Source: Halanaerobiales bacterium
GTDB taxonomy: Bacteria; Bacillota; Halanaerobiia; Halanaerobiales; M55B127
Length of the DNA stretch: 60,995 bases
Direction: 5' to 3'
Assembly: GCA_018399995.1 (NCBI GenBank)
Contig: JAGYMU010000004.1
Span: forward strand, 1-60,995
Shown here: positions 34,280-44,120 of the stretch, one piece after another
Layout: each line of letters begins with the position of its first letter
How positions within the stretch are numbered: position 1 is the stretch's first letter
The notes under the pieces: generated by a model
What the model was told of the DNA's origin: nothing
Database searches by the model: none
Seen by the model: the letters and a program-made list of their open reading frames with translations, nothing else
Program-made: the position numbers and the translations under genes

Positions 34280-35305
34280 ATGAATAATGTTTCTGTGATA
34301 CTCTCTGTTATAAAAAAAGATATGCAGGAATTTTTTCGTAATAAAACAATTGTTATAGTAATTTTATTACCTTTATTGGCTTCACTTTTTTTTCTGGTGA
34401 TTGAAGATGCCGGTTTAAATAAGGAATTTAAAATTGGACTAATTGATCAAACAAAGAGTGATTTTAAAAGTTATGTAGATCAAAATATAGTCAATTTGAA
34501 TACTGTAAATTTTAATGAAATTAAACAGGCTATACAAAGCATAGGAAGCAATCTCGATGGGGTTATCGAGATCGAAGATAAAAATAATTTTAAAATATAT
34601 TTAGATGCAGCTAATACGAACTCCTACTTTTTTTTACAGAATCAATTAGAGAAAATAATTGATGATTACCTTAATATTAAACCAGAGTATAGTTTAGAAA
34701 TTATTCCCGTTAATAAAATAGAAGGTAGATTGAATTTCCTTCCAATCTGGTTAACTGTTACAATTACCATGATTGGTGTGTTGATAATTTCAGGTAATCT
34801 TGCAGAGGAGAAAGAAAACAAAACTATGGATGCTGTTTATATTTCTCCAGTACATAATTTACTATTTTTAAGCGGGAAAATATTATCTGGAGTAATTTTA
34901 TCAACCATAACTGCCCTAATTATGCTTTTTATTAATGGGTTTTATAAGCAGCCTTTGGTTGATATTGCAATGGTATTTTTAGTGATTTTTATCAGTTCTT
35001 TAATCTTTAATGTAATTGGTTTGATTATAGGTGCTAAATCTGAATCTCAATCTGCAGCCAGATCGATAGGCACTGTTATTTATTTTCCTCTATTGTTTCC
35101 AACTCTAATCTATAATTTATCAGATTTTACAAATTTATTAGCAAAATTTTTTCCTACTTATTATTTGTTCCAGGCTGTAAATGGTTTATTGAGTTTAGAT
35201 GTAGATTACAATTTGATCTGGTATAATATATTTATCTTATTATTATTTGCATTTTTCTTATTATTTATATTATTTTATGTTTTTAGGAAGGTGTATAAAC
35301 AATGA
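34280..35305 (+). CDS. ABC-2 type permease, NatB-like
   Basis: A 341-residue membrane protein. One N-terminal helix (about 25-42) is followed by a large extracytoplasmic domain (to about 155) and five C-terminal helices, the layout of ABC-2 exporters such as NatB and YhaP. It overlaps the next gene by four bases. With the ATPase at 35796 it forms an exporter, possibly for Na+ or a small toxic compound; the substrate is unknown. Confidence 0.85.
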   Translation: MNNVSVILSVIKKDMQEFFRNKTIVIVILLPLLASLFFLVIEDAGLNKEFKIGLIDQTKSDFKSYVDQNIVNLNTVNFNEIKQAIQSIGSNLDGVIEIEDKNNFKIYLDAANTNSYFFLQNQLEKIIDDYLNIKPEYSLEIIPVNKIEGRLNFLPIWLTVTITMIGVLIISGNLAEEKENKTMDAVYISPVHNLLFLSGKILSGVILSTITALIMLFINGFYKQPLVDIAMVFLVIFISSLIFNVIGLIIGAKSESQSAARSIGTVIYFPLLFPTLIYNLSDFTNLLAKFFPTYYLFQAVNGLLSLDVDYNLIWYNIFILLLFAFFLLFILFYVFRKVYKQ

Positions 35306-35790
35306 ATAGTAAAAAATCCAATCTATATATATTGATATTGATATTATTATCAGTATTGTCTTTTTCATTACTTTCGGCAGCCGAACAGCCGTTAGATATC
35401 AAAGAATTTGTCCATCAGATTTATAATAAATATATGGATAATGATTTTCAGGCTGTCTATGAAGTCATCCATCCTCAGATAAAAGAAGTTTTAGATAAAA
35501 AAGAGTATATTGATTTTCAAAAAAAGAATACTGAAAAATATAGCATAGAAATATCTGAAGTTGAGGTTGAAAAGGTTGTTACTTTAGAAAATTTACCTGA
35601 GGGTTTTAAAGAGATATTCAAAGATTATAACTTTGAACATATCTATGAAGTTACGATAGAGTATAAATCTTCTTATATTGTTGCAAAAAATAAGCAGGAA
35701 AAGTTCATTGAGAAAAAAACTTATGTAGTTACCGATAAAAATAAAGACTACTTACTATGGGATCCAGGCATTATAAAAAAAGAAGGCTAA
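35302..35790 (+). CDS. Exported hypothetical protein in the ABC exporter operon
   Basis: A 162-residue protein with a signal peptide (hydrophobic 9-25, cleavage near AAEQP). The mature part is small, acidic and alternately helical and stranded (EFVHQIYNKYMDNDFQAVYEVIHP), resembling NTF2-like or DUF4878-type folds. I cannot assign it to a named family. Its place between the permease and ATPase genes, overlapping the first, suggests it works with the exporter outside the membrane. Confidence 0.75.
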   Translation: MNSKKSNLYILILILLSVLSFSLLSAAEQPLDIKEFVHQIYNKYMDNDFQAVYEVIHPQIKEVLDKKEYIDFQKKNTEKYSIEISEVEVEKVVTLENLPEGFKEIFKDYNFEHIYEVTIEYKSSYIVAKNKQEKFIEKKTYVVTDKNKDYLLWDPGIIKKEG

Positions 35791-35795
35791 AGCAG

Positions 35796-36719
35796 GTGTT
35801 AGGCTTGAATTCACTTCAATATCCAATCAGGATAGAAGAGCTAACAAAAGAATATAATCAAATTAAGGCTCTTAAAGGTATCTCTTTTAAGGTTAAAAAA
35901 GGTGAAATATTTGGCTTTTTAGGCCCCAATGGGGCGGGTAAAAGTACGGCTTTAAATATACTAATTGGAATTTTAAAGCCTACCTCTGGCATAAGTTATT
36001 TATTTGAAGACAACTCAATGGATTTAAGTAAAGAGACAAGGCAGAGATTGGGGGTTGTTTTTGAAGAAAACAATTTATATAAAAGGTTAAGCGGCCGCGA
36101 GAATTTAAAGTTCTTTGCCAGGTTATATAATATTAATAATATTAAGGTAGAGAATTTACTTGACTTATTTGACTTAAGTACTGCTGGAGATAGGCTGGTT
36201 AAAAACTATTCAAAAGGTATGAAACAGAGGTTATTAATTGCAAGAGCGCTCTTGAATGACCCGCAATTACTGATTTTAGATGAGCCGACCAGTGGATTAG
36301 ATCCCCAGTCTGTTGAGTTAATTCATAAAGCTATAGAAGATTTTGCAGCTGAGGGTAAAACAGTATTAATAAGCACCCATTTCATGGAGGAAGCAGATCG
36401 TTTATGTGATGAGATTGCTTTTATCAACAAGGGTCAGATTGTTACTATAACACCACCATCAGAATTAAAAAGTCGCTATGGAGCCAAAATAGTTGAGGTG
36501 GTTATTAAGGAGAAGAACTTAAAGATTGATAACCTGGATAATATAGTTTTAGGGAGGTTTATCAGAGAAGAAGGTGGTAAAATTATAGTTGAAATCCCAA
36601 TAAATGAACTGAAACTGGGTAAAATTATAGATAATTTAAAGAAAGATTTTGAGATCTTAAGTATTCATACTAAAGAAGCTTCTCTTCATCAAGTTTTTTT
36701 AAAGTTAATTAAGCAATAA
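35796..36719 (+). CDS. ABC exporter ATPase, NatA-like
   Basis: A 307-residue nucleotide-binding subunit. Walker A is FLGPNGAGKST, the signature YSKGMKQRL, Walker B LLILDEPTSGLDP, and the H-loop STHFMEEADRLC. The C-terminal 90 residues are the usual extension of exporter ATPases. An earlier in-frame ATG exists at 35757 inside the preceding gene, but GTG 35796, nine bases after AGAAGG, gives a family-typical N-terminus and would be translationally coupled to the preceding stop. Confidence 0.85.
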   Translation: MLGLNSLQYPIRIEELTKEYNQIKALKGISFKVKKGEIFGFLGPNGAGKSTALNILIGILKPTSGISYLFEDNSMDLSKETRQRLGVVFEENNLYKRLSGRENLKFFARLYNINNIKVENLLDLFDLSTAGDRLVKNYSKGMKQRLLIARALLNDPQLLILDEPTSGLDPQSVELIHKAIEDFAAEGKTVLISTHFMEEADRLCDEIAFINKGQIVTITPPSELKSRYGAKIVEVVIKEKNLKIDNLDNIVLGRFIREEGGKIIVEIPINELKLGKIIDNLKKDFEILSIHTKEASLHQVFLKLIKQ

Positions 36720-36733
36720 AGGGGATAAACATA

Positions 36734-37708
36734 ATGGAATTTGTCCGGCCGAAAATAGTAATTAGTAAATGTCTGGGATTTGCTGCCTGTTATTATAGCG
36801 GGCAGATTTTTAATATTGAATTTATTGATAAACTGAGCGAGTTTGTTGAATTTAGACCGGTTTGTCCTGAACTTGAAATAGGTTTAGGTGTACCCCGACC
36901 GACTATAAGAATTGTAAAAGACAAAGACAAAGAAGAGATCAGATTAATTCAACCCAAAACTAAAGAAGATCTTACAAAGAAAATGGATGATTTTTCAGAG
37001 AAATTTTTAAAAGAGTTCGATTATATTGATGGTTTTATTTTTAAGAGTCGTTCGCCTTCCTGTGGTTTTAAGAACATAAAAGTATATTCTGATCTTAATG
37101 GTATGGTTTTAAACAAAGATGGGGTCGGTTTATTTGCACAAAAAGCAATGAATATATATCCCAAAGCAGCAATTGAAAGTGAAGGCAGATTAAATAATCT
37201 TAGATTAAGAGATCATTTTTTATCAAAACTGTATACTCTGGCTGAATTTAGAAAAATCAAAAAGATGAGAAGAATGAAAGATCTTGTCAAATATCATACC
37301 AGGCACAAATATTTATTTATGGCCTATGATCAAGATTTACTTAATGAACTGGGTAAAATTACAGCTAACCATGATAATAAAAAAGTACAAGAAGTATATT
37401 CTTTATATGAAAAACAATTACAGGATATATTTCTAAAACCTCCTAGTTATAAATCTATTATAAATGTATTAAGCCATATTTATGGATATTTTAAAGATAA
37501 ATTAAGTAAAAATGAGAAAAAGTTTTTCATTGATATTGTTGAAAAGTACAGAGATAATAAAGTTAATTTAGCTGTTCCTATCCACCTCCTGCGGGCCTGG
37601 ATAATAGAATATGATGTCAGTTATCTAAAAGAACAGAGTTTTATTAATCCTTTTCCAAAAGAACTGGTTGATCTTACCGATTCCGGGAAAAATAATGACA
37701 GGTTATGA
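36734..37708 (+). CDS. DUF523 / DUF1722 protein (YbgA-like)
   Basis: A 324-residue, two-domain protein. The N-terminal DUF523 domain has ISKCLGFAACYYSG (about 10-23), CPELEIGLGVPRP (about 47-59) and KSRSPSCGFKNIKVY (about 108-122) with conserved cysteines. The C-terminal DUF1722 domain (about 185-305) includes YHTRHKYLFMAYDQ. It follows the ABC ATPase by 14 bases after AAGGGGATA, so it is probably cotranscribed. The usual first motif C-L-G-x-x-V-R-Y-D-G is altered here (CLGFAACYYSG). Molecular function is unproven; DUF1722 proteins have been linked to photolyase-like and DNA-repair contexts. Confidence 0.82.
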   Translation: MEFVRPKIVISKCLGFAACYYSGQIFNIEFIDKLSEFVEFRPVCPELEIGLGVPRPTIRIVKDKDKEEIRLIQPKTKEDLTKKMDDFSEKFLKEFDYIDGFIFKSRSPSCGFKNIKVYSDLNGMVLNKDGVGLFAQKAMNIYPKAAIESEGRLNNLRLRDHFLSKLYTLAEFRKIKKMRRMKDLVKYHTRHKYLFMAYDQDLLNELGKITANHDNKKVQEVYSLYEKQLQDIFLKPPSYKSIINVLSHIYGYFKDKLSKNEKKFFIDIVEKYRDNKVNLAVPIHLLRAWIIEYDVSYLKEQSFINPFPKELVDLTDSGKNNDRL

Positions 37709-37803
37709 TTTTAGATTAATATAGTTGTAAGTATCATACATTTTTCTTGAGAATTTGTTTTATTTTAATTATTGTATAATTATATATCAAAAGGTGATTT
37801 TAT

Positions 37804-38445
37804 ATGTTACAGCCACACTGCATATTATGTAAAAATGAGAATATTTCTTTGATTAATTTAGATGATAAATACTATTATTGTAATCAATGTGGACTTATAT
37901 TTATTGAGCGAGATACCTTGCCAAATAGGAAAACAGAACTTAAAAATTATCGAAAACATGAGAATACGCATGAAAATGAAGGGTATGTCAATATGTTTGA
38001 AGATTTTTATGATACCCTTATAAAAGAACATGTAGATGGGATAAAAGATGTTTTAGAATACGGATGTGGACCTGGACCGGTTTTAGCTGATATCTTGCAG
38101 AAGAAAGGTTTGGATGTTGTCAAATATGATCCTTTTTTCTTTCCAGAACAAAGTTATATTAACAAGAAATATGATTTATTAACTTCAACAGAAGTTTTTG
38201 AACACTTTAGTAATCCCAAAAAAGAAATTAATGGTTTAATTAAGCTGATGAAAACAGGTTCTTTTTTAGCCATAATGACATTATTCCATCCGGGTGTAGA
38301 AAAATTCAAAGGCTGGTGGTATAGAAGAGATAAGACGCATGTAGTATTTTATAATTTAAAAACTTTCCAATACATCGAAAAAAAATACCCTCTAAAAATT
38401 TTAAAAACAGATGGTGAAAGATTAATTTTACTGCAAAAAATCTAG
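37804..38445 (+). CDS. Class I SAM-dependent methyltransferase with N-terminal zinc ribbon
   Basis: A 213-residue protein. A zinc ribbon at the N-terminus has CILC (about 6-9) and CNQCG (about 26-30). The Rossmann methyltransferase domain follows with SAM motif LEYGCGPGPVL (about 86-96) and a later post-motif TSTEVFEHF (about 126-134). The methyl acceptor is unknown. It is monocistronic, in its own promoter context. Confidence 0.82.
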   Translation: MLQPHCILCKNENISLINLDDKYYYCNQCGLIFIERDTLPNRKTELKNYRKHENTHENEGYVNMFEDFYDTLIKEHVDGIKDVLEYGCGPGPVLADILQKKGLDVVKYDPFFFPEQSYINKKYDLLTSTEVFEHFSNPKKEINGLIKLMKTGSFLAIMTLFHPGVEKFKGWWYRRDKTHVVFYNLKTFQYIEKKYPLKILKTDGERLILLQKI

Positions 38446-38901
38446 ATATTCACTTTCTATAGATACATGGTTATATAATAAAAAATAGTGGTGGTTTATT
38501 ATGGTTATTTATTTAAAAGTATACAAATATTTTAATCTAAACAACTATTAAAGAAGGTGTAATCATCAAAAACTTCTGATATTAAAATATCCAAAATCAT
38601 TATTTAAAAGAAAAGTTTGAACACCCAGAATTTTTTTACCAGAGCCGTTGGAGTTTTTTATAAAACAAAAGACAAATAAAACAAAAGTAACTGCAAAGGT
38701 GTATGATTGTTGAATGATCTTTATAATTTGATCAATTCTGAAATTAATAGAATGTGAATGCTTATGTTGCTTTTATTTATATTGTGGTTTTTGGGTATTT
38801 GAAAATATATTTTTGTATATTTGATTGCATATAAAGAGTTGATCTATTTAGTTAATTGTTTTATATAATTAAATAAATGAGTAGAAAGTAGGGAGTATAA
38901 A
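38446..38901. other. Gene-free stretch with a possible gene fossil
   Basis: No intact gene is seen. One short plus-strand frame (38598-38663) translates to a protein-like string (HYLKEKFEHPEFF then YQSRWSFL) closed on both sides by stops and without a start, so it may be the remnant of a lost gene. The rest is AT-rich. The ribosome site of the next gene (AGTAGGGAG) ends the region. Confidence 0.35.
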
Positions 38902-40794
38902 ATGAAAAATGATGAATTACTAACACATCTAGATCTAAACGATCAGGTTAAAAAGATATTTAAAAATTGCCCTAATTATCAAATAGTAGATGATGTTGAA
39001 ACATTAAAAAATTTATCGGTGAGTAATAAGAAAAAAGGTTGGAATAATGTAAAGTATGATATTGGTAATAATCAAGATTATATTGAAACAAGGGTCAGTG
39101 AGGTTAGAAATGGAATAGCAGCAAATTTTATGGAACCTTACATGCGCAGACGTGATCCCAATTGTATGGTTATAGGAGATGATTATCCTACTGACAAGGT
39201 TAGATATAGAGAAAGATTCGGCTCTGATTTTCAAAAAACAAGAAGTGAGACCTTCCAGTGGTTGAAAAAACAGGAACTGGTAGTATTTTTATTTAAAGCA
39301 GGTCCTGAGAACTTAAATTATCCGGTAATGGCTATAGCTCCTGCTAATGCAGGTTTTTTTGCTTTTGGACTTGCTTTACTTCAAGGGATAACAAAGTTAG
39401 AAGATAATGGTGAAAAGATTAAACCTAAGGGATATATTTTTGTGGCTCCTCCTTTTCGTCATACTCATTTTGATGGTAAACAGATTGTAGTTCACAACAG
39501 GTTAAAAGATAATTATGAGTTGTTTAGTTATAATCTTTATCCGGGACCAAGTGCTAAAAAAGGTGTATATAGTATGTTGATTAACCTTGGTGAAAAAAAT
39601 GAATGGCCTACCTTACATTGTTCAGCTGTTCAGGTTGTTACGCCTTATAATAATAAAATAAACATTGCTTATGAAGGTGCAAGTGGAGCCGGGAAATCAG
39701 AAATGTTAGAGGATATGCATAGAGAAAGAAGCGGTAGAATTTTAATGGGTGAAAATATAGTTACTGATGATCAGTATAAAATCACTTTACCACAGGGATG
39801 TAGTCTAAAACCAATTGCAGATGATATGGCTGTGACACCCTCTTATTTACAGAAAGAAAACGGGAAACTGCAGTTAAAAGATGCTGAAAATGCTTGGTTT
39901 GTAAGGGTTGATCATATTGATCAATATGGTGTGGATCCTCATCTTGAATCCATAACCACAAATCCAGAGAATCCTCTTCTGTTTTTAAATATTGATGCCG
40001 CTCCCCAAAGTACGGCATTAATTTGGGAACATATTGAAGATTATCCTAATAAACCCTGTCCAAACCCACGGGTAGTAATTCCTCGCAAAGATGTTCCGGG
40101 TTCATTAAAGAGGGAAGTGGATATTGATGTAAGGGGCTTCGGAGTCAGAACACCTCCCTGTACAAAGGATAAACCCAGCTATGGAATAATTGGTTTATTC
40201 CACGTTCTGCCACCTACTCTGGCCTGGTTATGGAGGTTGGTATCTCCAAGAGGATATGGTAATCCCAGTATTAACGATTCAGAGGGGATGAGTTCTGAAG
40301 GTGTAGGTTCTTATTGGCCATTTGCTACGGGAAGAAGAGTGGATCAGGCCAATATACTCTTAAAACAAATTATTAATTCACCTGAAGTTAAGTATATACT
40401 GTGTCCCAATCAATATATAGGGTCGTGGAAGGTTGGATTTATGCCAGAATGGATAGCGAGAGAATACTTGGCCCGTCGAGGAGGCGCCTGGTTTACAGAA
40501 AAACAAATAGAACCCTCTCGTTCAACTCTGTTGGGTTATAGTTTAAAGAATGTTATGGTTGAAGGCCAGATGATAGAAAGAGAATTATTAAAGGTAGAAA
40601 CACAACCAAAAGTTGGAGTTAAGGCCTATGACCAGGGGGCAGGGATGCTTGAAGAATTTTTTAAAGATTATTTACAAAACTATAACTGTCAAGACTTACT
40701 CCCTTTGGGGAGAGATATTATCGATTGTTTCCTTAAAGATGGATCTCTTCACGATTTTATTTCATTAATGGATTATCCTGTAATAAAAGAGTAA
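38902..40794 (+). CDS. DUF4914 protein with PEPCK-like P-loop
   Basis: A 630-residue cytoplasmic protein that I recognise as DUF4914. Its nucleotide-binding core resembles ATP-dependent phosphoenolpyruvate carboxykinase: a P-loop GASGAGKSE at 259-267 and a kinase-2-like ADDM at 306-309, preceded by an extended beta-rich N-terminal domain with an APPFRHTHFDG segment (182-192). A late region NPSINDSEGM and the C-terminal helical tail have no PEPCK counterpart that I can place. It is probably a kinase or nucleotide-dependent enzyme on an unknown substrate. It is followed after about 55 bases by the FetAB-like pair. Confidence 0.78.
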   Translation: MKNDELLTHLDLNDQVKKIFKNCPNYQIVDDVETLKNLSVSNKKKGWNNVKYDIGNNQDYIETRVSEVRNGIAANFMEPYMRRRDPNCMVIGDDYPTDKVRYRERFGSDFQKTRSETFQWLKKQELVVFLFKAGPENLNYPVMAIAPANAGFFAFGLALLQGITKLEDNGEKIKPKGYIFVAPPFRHTHFDGKQIVVHNRLKDNYELFSYNLYPGPSAKKGVYSMLINLGEKNEWPTLHCSAVQVVTPYNNKINIAYEGASGAGKSEMLEDMHRERSGRILMGENIVTDDQYKITLPQGCSLKPIADDMAVTPSYLQKENGKLQLKDAENAWFVRVDHIDQYGVDPHLESITTNPENPLLFLNIDAAPQSTALIWEHIEDYPNKPCPNPRVVIPRKDVPGSLKREVDIDVRGFGVRTPPCTKDKPSYGIIGLFHVLPPTLAWLWRLVSPRGYGNPSINDSEGMSSEGVGSYWPFATGRRVDQANILLKQIINSPEVKYILCPNQYIGSWKVGFMPEWIAREYLARRGGAWFTEKQIEPSRSTLLGYSLKNVMVEGQMIERELLKVETQPKVGVKAYDQGAGMLEEFFKDYLQNYNCQDLLPLGRDIIDCFLKDGSLHDFISLMDYPVIKE

Positions 40795-40849
40795 AAAGCT
40801 AATAATTAATTTATATTTTATAATGATTGTTTTACTATGGAGGGTAATT

Positions 40850-41476
40850 ATGTTTGAATTACAAAATGTAGTAGTTAAAAACATTTTAACAATAGACTAT
40901 CTGAAAATTAATGAGGGTGAGATTACCTGCATTATAGGAAGAAGTGGTGGAGGGAAAACTACTTTTTTGAAACTTTTAAATAATATGAAAAGCAAAGATG
41001 AGGGTGAGATAAGATATAAAAATAGGAAGATAGAATCATATGATCCTGTTCAATTAAGAAGGGAAGTTTTGATGATGGCACAAAATCCGGTGATTTTTTC
41101 TAAAACTATCCGAGATAATTTTGTAAAAACATTGGAGTATAATAACCAAGCGGAATTTTCTGATCAAAAATATTTAAGGATATTAAATAAAGTGGGATTA
41201 AAAGAAAAAAAACTAGAAGAGAGTGCAGATAAATTATCTGGAGGAGAGAAGCAGAGGCTTGCTTTAGCCCGTATATTAATTTTAGATCCTTATATATTAC
41301 TCTTAGACGAACCCTCTTCAGCTTTAGATAGTGAAACAGAAGAATTAATTATTGATATGGTAGTTAATTGTATTAAAGAAAAAGAGGCTACTTTAATTAT
41401 GGTTACTCATTCTAAAAAAATTGCAGAAAAATATGGAGATCATATAATTACAATCAATCACGGTGAAATTAGATAA
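40850..41476 (+). CDS. fetA: ABC ATPase, FetA/YbbL-like
   Basis: A 208-residue ATPase. Walker A is IGRSGGGKTT (about 31-40), the signature LSGGEKQRLALARIL, Walker B ILLLDEPSSALD. GGAGGG before ATG 40850 decides the start; an upstream in-frame ATG at 40823 is not preceded by a ribosome site. Paired with the FetB-like permease downstream it forms an exporter; FetAB of E. coli exports iron and protects from oxidative stress. Confidence 0.85.
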   Translation: MFELQNVVVKNILTIDYLKINEGEITCIIGRSGGGKTTFLKLLNNMKSKDEGEIRYKNRKIESYDPVQLRREVLMMAQNPVIFSKTIRDNFVKTLEYNNQAEFSDQKYLRILNKVGLKEKKLEESADKLSGGEKQRLALARILILDPYILLLDEPSSALDSETEELIIDMVVNCIKEKEATLIMVTHSKKIAEKYGDHIITINHGEIR

Positions 41477-41499
41477 AATATTGATGAGGAGAGATTTTG

Positions 41500-42285
41500 A
41501 TGAAAGATATAATATTTGACATTTCTCTTATTAATTTAGTTACGGCATATATCTTTGTTTTATTATTGCTCTTAATTGTAAAAAAAGAGAGAATAGGGCG
41601 TGAAAAACAAATATTAATTGCTTCTTTTAGGATGACAGTTCAATTAGTATTAGTCGGCTATCTATTGACCTATGTATTTCAAAATCCTAATCCCTTCATT
41701 ACCTTAATTATAATTTTGTTTATGGAGCTATTTGCTATCTATAATATTTATGCCAGGGTAGAAAGTACATTGTCAAAAAATTTAAAGGTGGTGATAGGAC
41801 TTTCCATGTTGATTGGAACAGTTATTAGTATTTTGTTTTTTCTTTTCATCGTAATAAATATTGACCCCTGGTTTATGCCACAGTACTTCATACCAATTTC
41901 GGGAATGTTAATTGGTAATTCTATGACAGGCATATCTTTGGGGGCCCAGGGTTTAATAAATGGCATGAAAGATAGTAAAGAGAAGATAGAAAATTCTCTC
42001 ATGTTGGGTGCTACTCCTCATCAAGCTACGAAGGATATCCAAAATAGATCTTTTTACAATGCAGTATTGCCTACAATTAATTCCATGATTGGAATGGGAA
42101 TTGTTTTTTTGCCGGGTATGATGACAGGACAAATCCTAGCAGGGGCCGCTCCATTAACAGCTATTAAATACCAGATTGTAGTTATGCTGGGCATTTTGGG
42201 AAGTGTTACTCTAACGGTATATTTAATGGTTAAATGGGGTAGAAAAAGTTTTTTTAATAGCCGGGCACAGATCGAAATTAGTTGA
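41500..42285 (+). CDS. fetB: ABC exporter permease, FetB/YbbM-like (UPF0014)
   Basis: A 261-residue protein with about seven helices. UPF0014 hallmarks are IASFRMTVQLVLVGYLL (about 40-56), the segment GMLIGNSMTGISLGAQGLI (about 134-152), and LPGMMTGQILAGAAPLTAIKYQ (about 207-228). Start ATG 41500 follows GAGGAGAG. It partners the FetA-like ATPase, 23 bases upstream. Confidence 0.87.
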   Translation: MKDIIFDISLINLVTAYIFVLLLLLIVKKERIGREKQILIASFRMTVQLVLVGYLLTYVFQNPNPFITLIIILFMELFAIYNIYARVESTLSKNLKVVIGLSMLIGTVISILFFLFIVINIDPWFMPQYFIPISGMLIGNSMTGISLGAQGLINGMKDSKEKIENSLMLGATPHQATKDIQNRSFYNAVLPTINSMIGMGIVFLPGMMTGQILAGAAPLTAIKYQIVVMLGILGSVTLTVYLMVKWGRKSFFNSRAQIEIS

Positions 42286-42435
42286 TTATTTTGATTAAAA
42301 TTATAATGGCTTTCATATATAAAAAATGTGTTAATATAATTCTGTCTGAAAATCTTGTATAGTTCTGAACTATTTTATGTTTTTATGATGAAAAAGAGGT
42401 GCAACACCTGTTCTATATCAGCTTTGAGGTTTTTG

Positions 42436-42464
42436 TTGACAACCAAGTCTTATTATGTTATATT
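42436..42464 (+). promoter_or_regulatory. Promoter of the cold-shock gene
   Basis: TTGACA (42436-42441), a 17-base spacer, and TATATT (42459-42464) make a near-consensus sigma-A promoter. Transcription from about 42471 gives a leader of roughly 60 bases. Confidence 0.75.
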
Positions 42465-42471
42465 TATGTTG

Positions 42472-42502
42472 TTGAGCAAAAAAAAACAAGTAAGATGCTC
42501 AA
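42472..42502 (+). promoter_or_regulatory. Hairpin in the cold-shock leader RNA
   Basis: TTGAGCA (42472-42478) pairs with TGCTCAA (42496-42502) around a 17-base A-rich loop, right at the 5' end of the predicted transcript. Cold-shock mRNAs often have structured leaders that control stability and translation with temperature. The ribosome site AGGAGG (42515-42520) lies outside the stem. Confidence 0.5.
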
Positions 42503-42531
42503 TAAGAAATTTTTAGGAGGAATAAATTTTA

Positions 42532-42735
42532 ATGACTTACACAGGAACAGTAAAATGGTTTGATGAGAAAAAAGGTTATGGTTTTATTGAGAGAGAAGAT
42601 GGAGACGATGTATTTGTTCACTTTTCAGCTATCCAGGATGATGGTTTTAAGACATTGAATGAAGATCAGGAAGTAGAATTTGAAATCGTGGAAGGCGACC
42701 GCGGCCTACAGGCTGAAAATGTTGTTAAATTATAA
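42532..42735 (+). CDS. csp: Cold-shock protein
   Basis: A 67-residue single-OB-fold protein of the CspA family. RNA-binding motifs RNP1 (KKGYGFIE, about 13-20) and RNP2 (VFVHF, about 27-31) are intact. It acts as an RNA chaperone. It is monocistronic, between its promoter and a strong terminator. Confidence 0.96.
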   Translation: MTYTGTVKWFDEKKGYGFIEREDGDDVFVHFSAIQDDGFKTLNEDQEVEFEIVEGDRGLQAENVVKL

Positions 42736-42763
42736 TATATTATTATAAGATATAGCAACTAAT

Positions 42764-42790
42764 CCCGACCGGTTAAAGGTCGGGTTTTTT
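42764..42790 (+). terminator. Terminator of the cold-shock gene
   Basis: CCCGACC (42764-42770) pairs with GGTCGGG (42778-42784) followed by T6. Confidence 0.92.
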
Positions 42791-42811
42791 AATTTACATT
42801 AAATATGAAAT

Positions 42812-42845
42812 GAGAAGCCTACTAATTAAATTTAGTAGGCTTCTC
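42812..42845 (-). terminator. Terminator of the thiolase gene
   Basis: A 14-bp perfect stem GAGAAGCCTACTAA (42812-42825) / TTAGTAGGCTTCTC (42832-42845), 27 bases beyond the thiolase stop on the minus strand. Confidence 0.8.
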
Positions 42846-42871
42846 TTAATTAAACAGTCTTTTTGATCAAA

Positions 42872-44053
42872 TTAAAGAGTTTCTACAAGAGTAGTAACTC
42901 CCATTCCACCACCAACACATAATGAAGCTAATCCTCTTTTAAGTTCTCTTTTTTCCATTTCATATAGTAAGGTTACTAATATTCTGGCTCCACTGGCACC
43001 GATAGGATGTCCTAAAGAAATCGCTCCGCCATTTACATTGACAATTTCAGAATCAAAAGGCAGTTCTTTTAGAACTGATAACGATTGAGCAGCAAAAGCT
43101 TCATTGAGCTCAACTAACTGAATATCTTCAAAACCCCAGTTACTTTTTGCAAGGGCTTTTTTAACAGATGGTACTGGAGCAATACCCATAATTTTTGGAT
43201 CGACTGCAGCTGTTGCATATGAAACAACTCTGGCCAGGGGTTTTACCCCTAATTCATCAGCTTTTTCTTTGCTCATTACTAAAAGAGCAGCAGCCCCATC
43301 ATTAATACCGGAAGCATTACCTGCTGTCACTGTGCCATCTTTTTTAAAAGCGGGTCTAAGTTTGGATAAAGAATCAGCAGTGACGCCTTTACGAGGAAAC
43401 TCATCCTGTTTGAATAATTTTGGTTCACCTTTTCTTTGTGGTATCTCTACAGGTACTATCTCATCTTGGAAACGCTTATTTTTTATGGCATTTATTGCTT
43501 TTTGCTGACTTTGAGCAGCAAATTCATCCTGTTTTTGTCTGTTTATATTATATTTTTCTGCTAAATTTTCAGCTGTAATGCCCATGTGGTATTCATTTAC
43601 AGCACAGGTGAGTCCATCTCTAATCATGGAGTCCACAACTTTACCGTCTCCCATTTTATATCCATAACGTGCTTTTTCTAAAAGATAGGGAGCTCTACTC
43701 ATGCTTTCCATACCACCAGCCACAACAACATCTGTATCACCCAATAATATTTCTTGGACGGCAAGATTAACTGATTTAAGTCCAGAACCACATAGTTTGT
43801 TAATAGACATAGCTGGAATTTTTACATCTAAACCTGCTTTAATTGAAGCCTGACGGGCTGGGTTTTGTCCTTGTCCTGCTTGTAATACAATACCCATAAT
43901 AACATTATCAACTACATCTGGATCTACATCTGCTCTCTCGATAACTGTCTTAATAACTTTAGTTCCCAGGTCAACAACTGGAATGTCTTTTAAACCTTTA
44001 CCAAAAGAACCAATTGCAGTTCTTGTTGCACTAGCTATAACAACTTCTCGCAA
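42872..44053 (-). CDS. Acetyl-CoA C-acetyltransferase (thiolase II type)
   Basis: A 393-residue thiolase. The acylated nucleophile is Cys88 (INKLCGSG), His349 is in GHPIGASG, and Cys379 in CVGGGMG; all three catalytic residues are present. It condenses two acetyl-CoA or, in the reverse sense, cleaves acetoacetyl-CoA or a related 3-ketoacyl-CoA. The start is TTG 44053 after AGGAGGGA. It is divergent from the large activator gene and has in its upstream region the same 20-bp motif found before the operon at 48 kb, so it is probably part of that catabolic regulon. Confidence 0.95.
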   Translation of the reverse strand: MREVVIASATRTAIGSFGKGLKDIPVVDLGTKVIKTVIERADVDPDVVDNVIMGIVLQAGQGQNPARQASIKAGLDVKIPAMSINKLCGSGLKSVNLAVQEILLGDTDVVVAGGMESMSRAPYLLEKARYGYKMGDGKVVDSMIRDGLTCAVNEYHMGITAENLAEKYNINRQKQDEFAAQSQQKAINAIKNKRFQDEIVPVEIPQRKGEPKLFKQDEFPRKGVTADSLSKLRPAFKKDGTVTAGNASGINDGAAALLVMSKEKADELGVKPLARVVSYATAAVDPKIMGIAPVPSVKKALAKSNWGFEDIQLVELNEAFAAQSLSVLKELPFDSEIVNVNGGAISLGHPIGASGARILVTLLYEMEKRELKRGLASLCVGGGMGVTTLVETL

Positions 44054-44120
44054 AAGAATCCCTCCTATATATTTATGTAATCTTTACTTACTATAAGTTT
44101 AATAAATAAGTGTTACCTTT

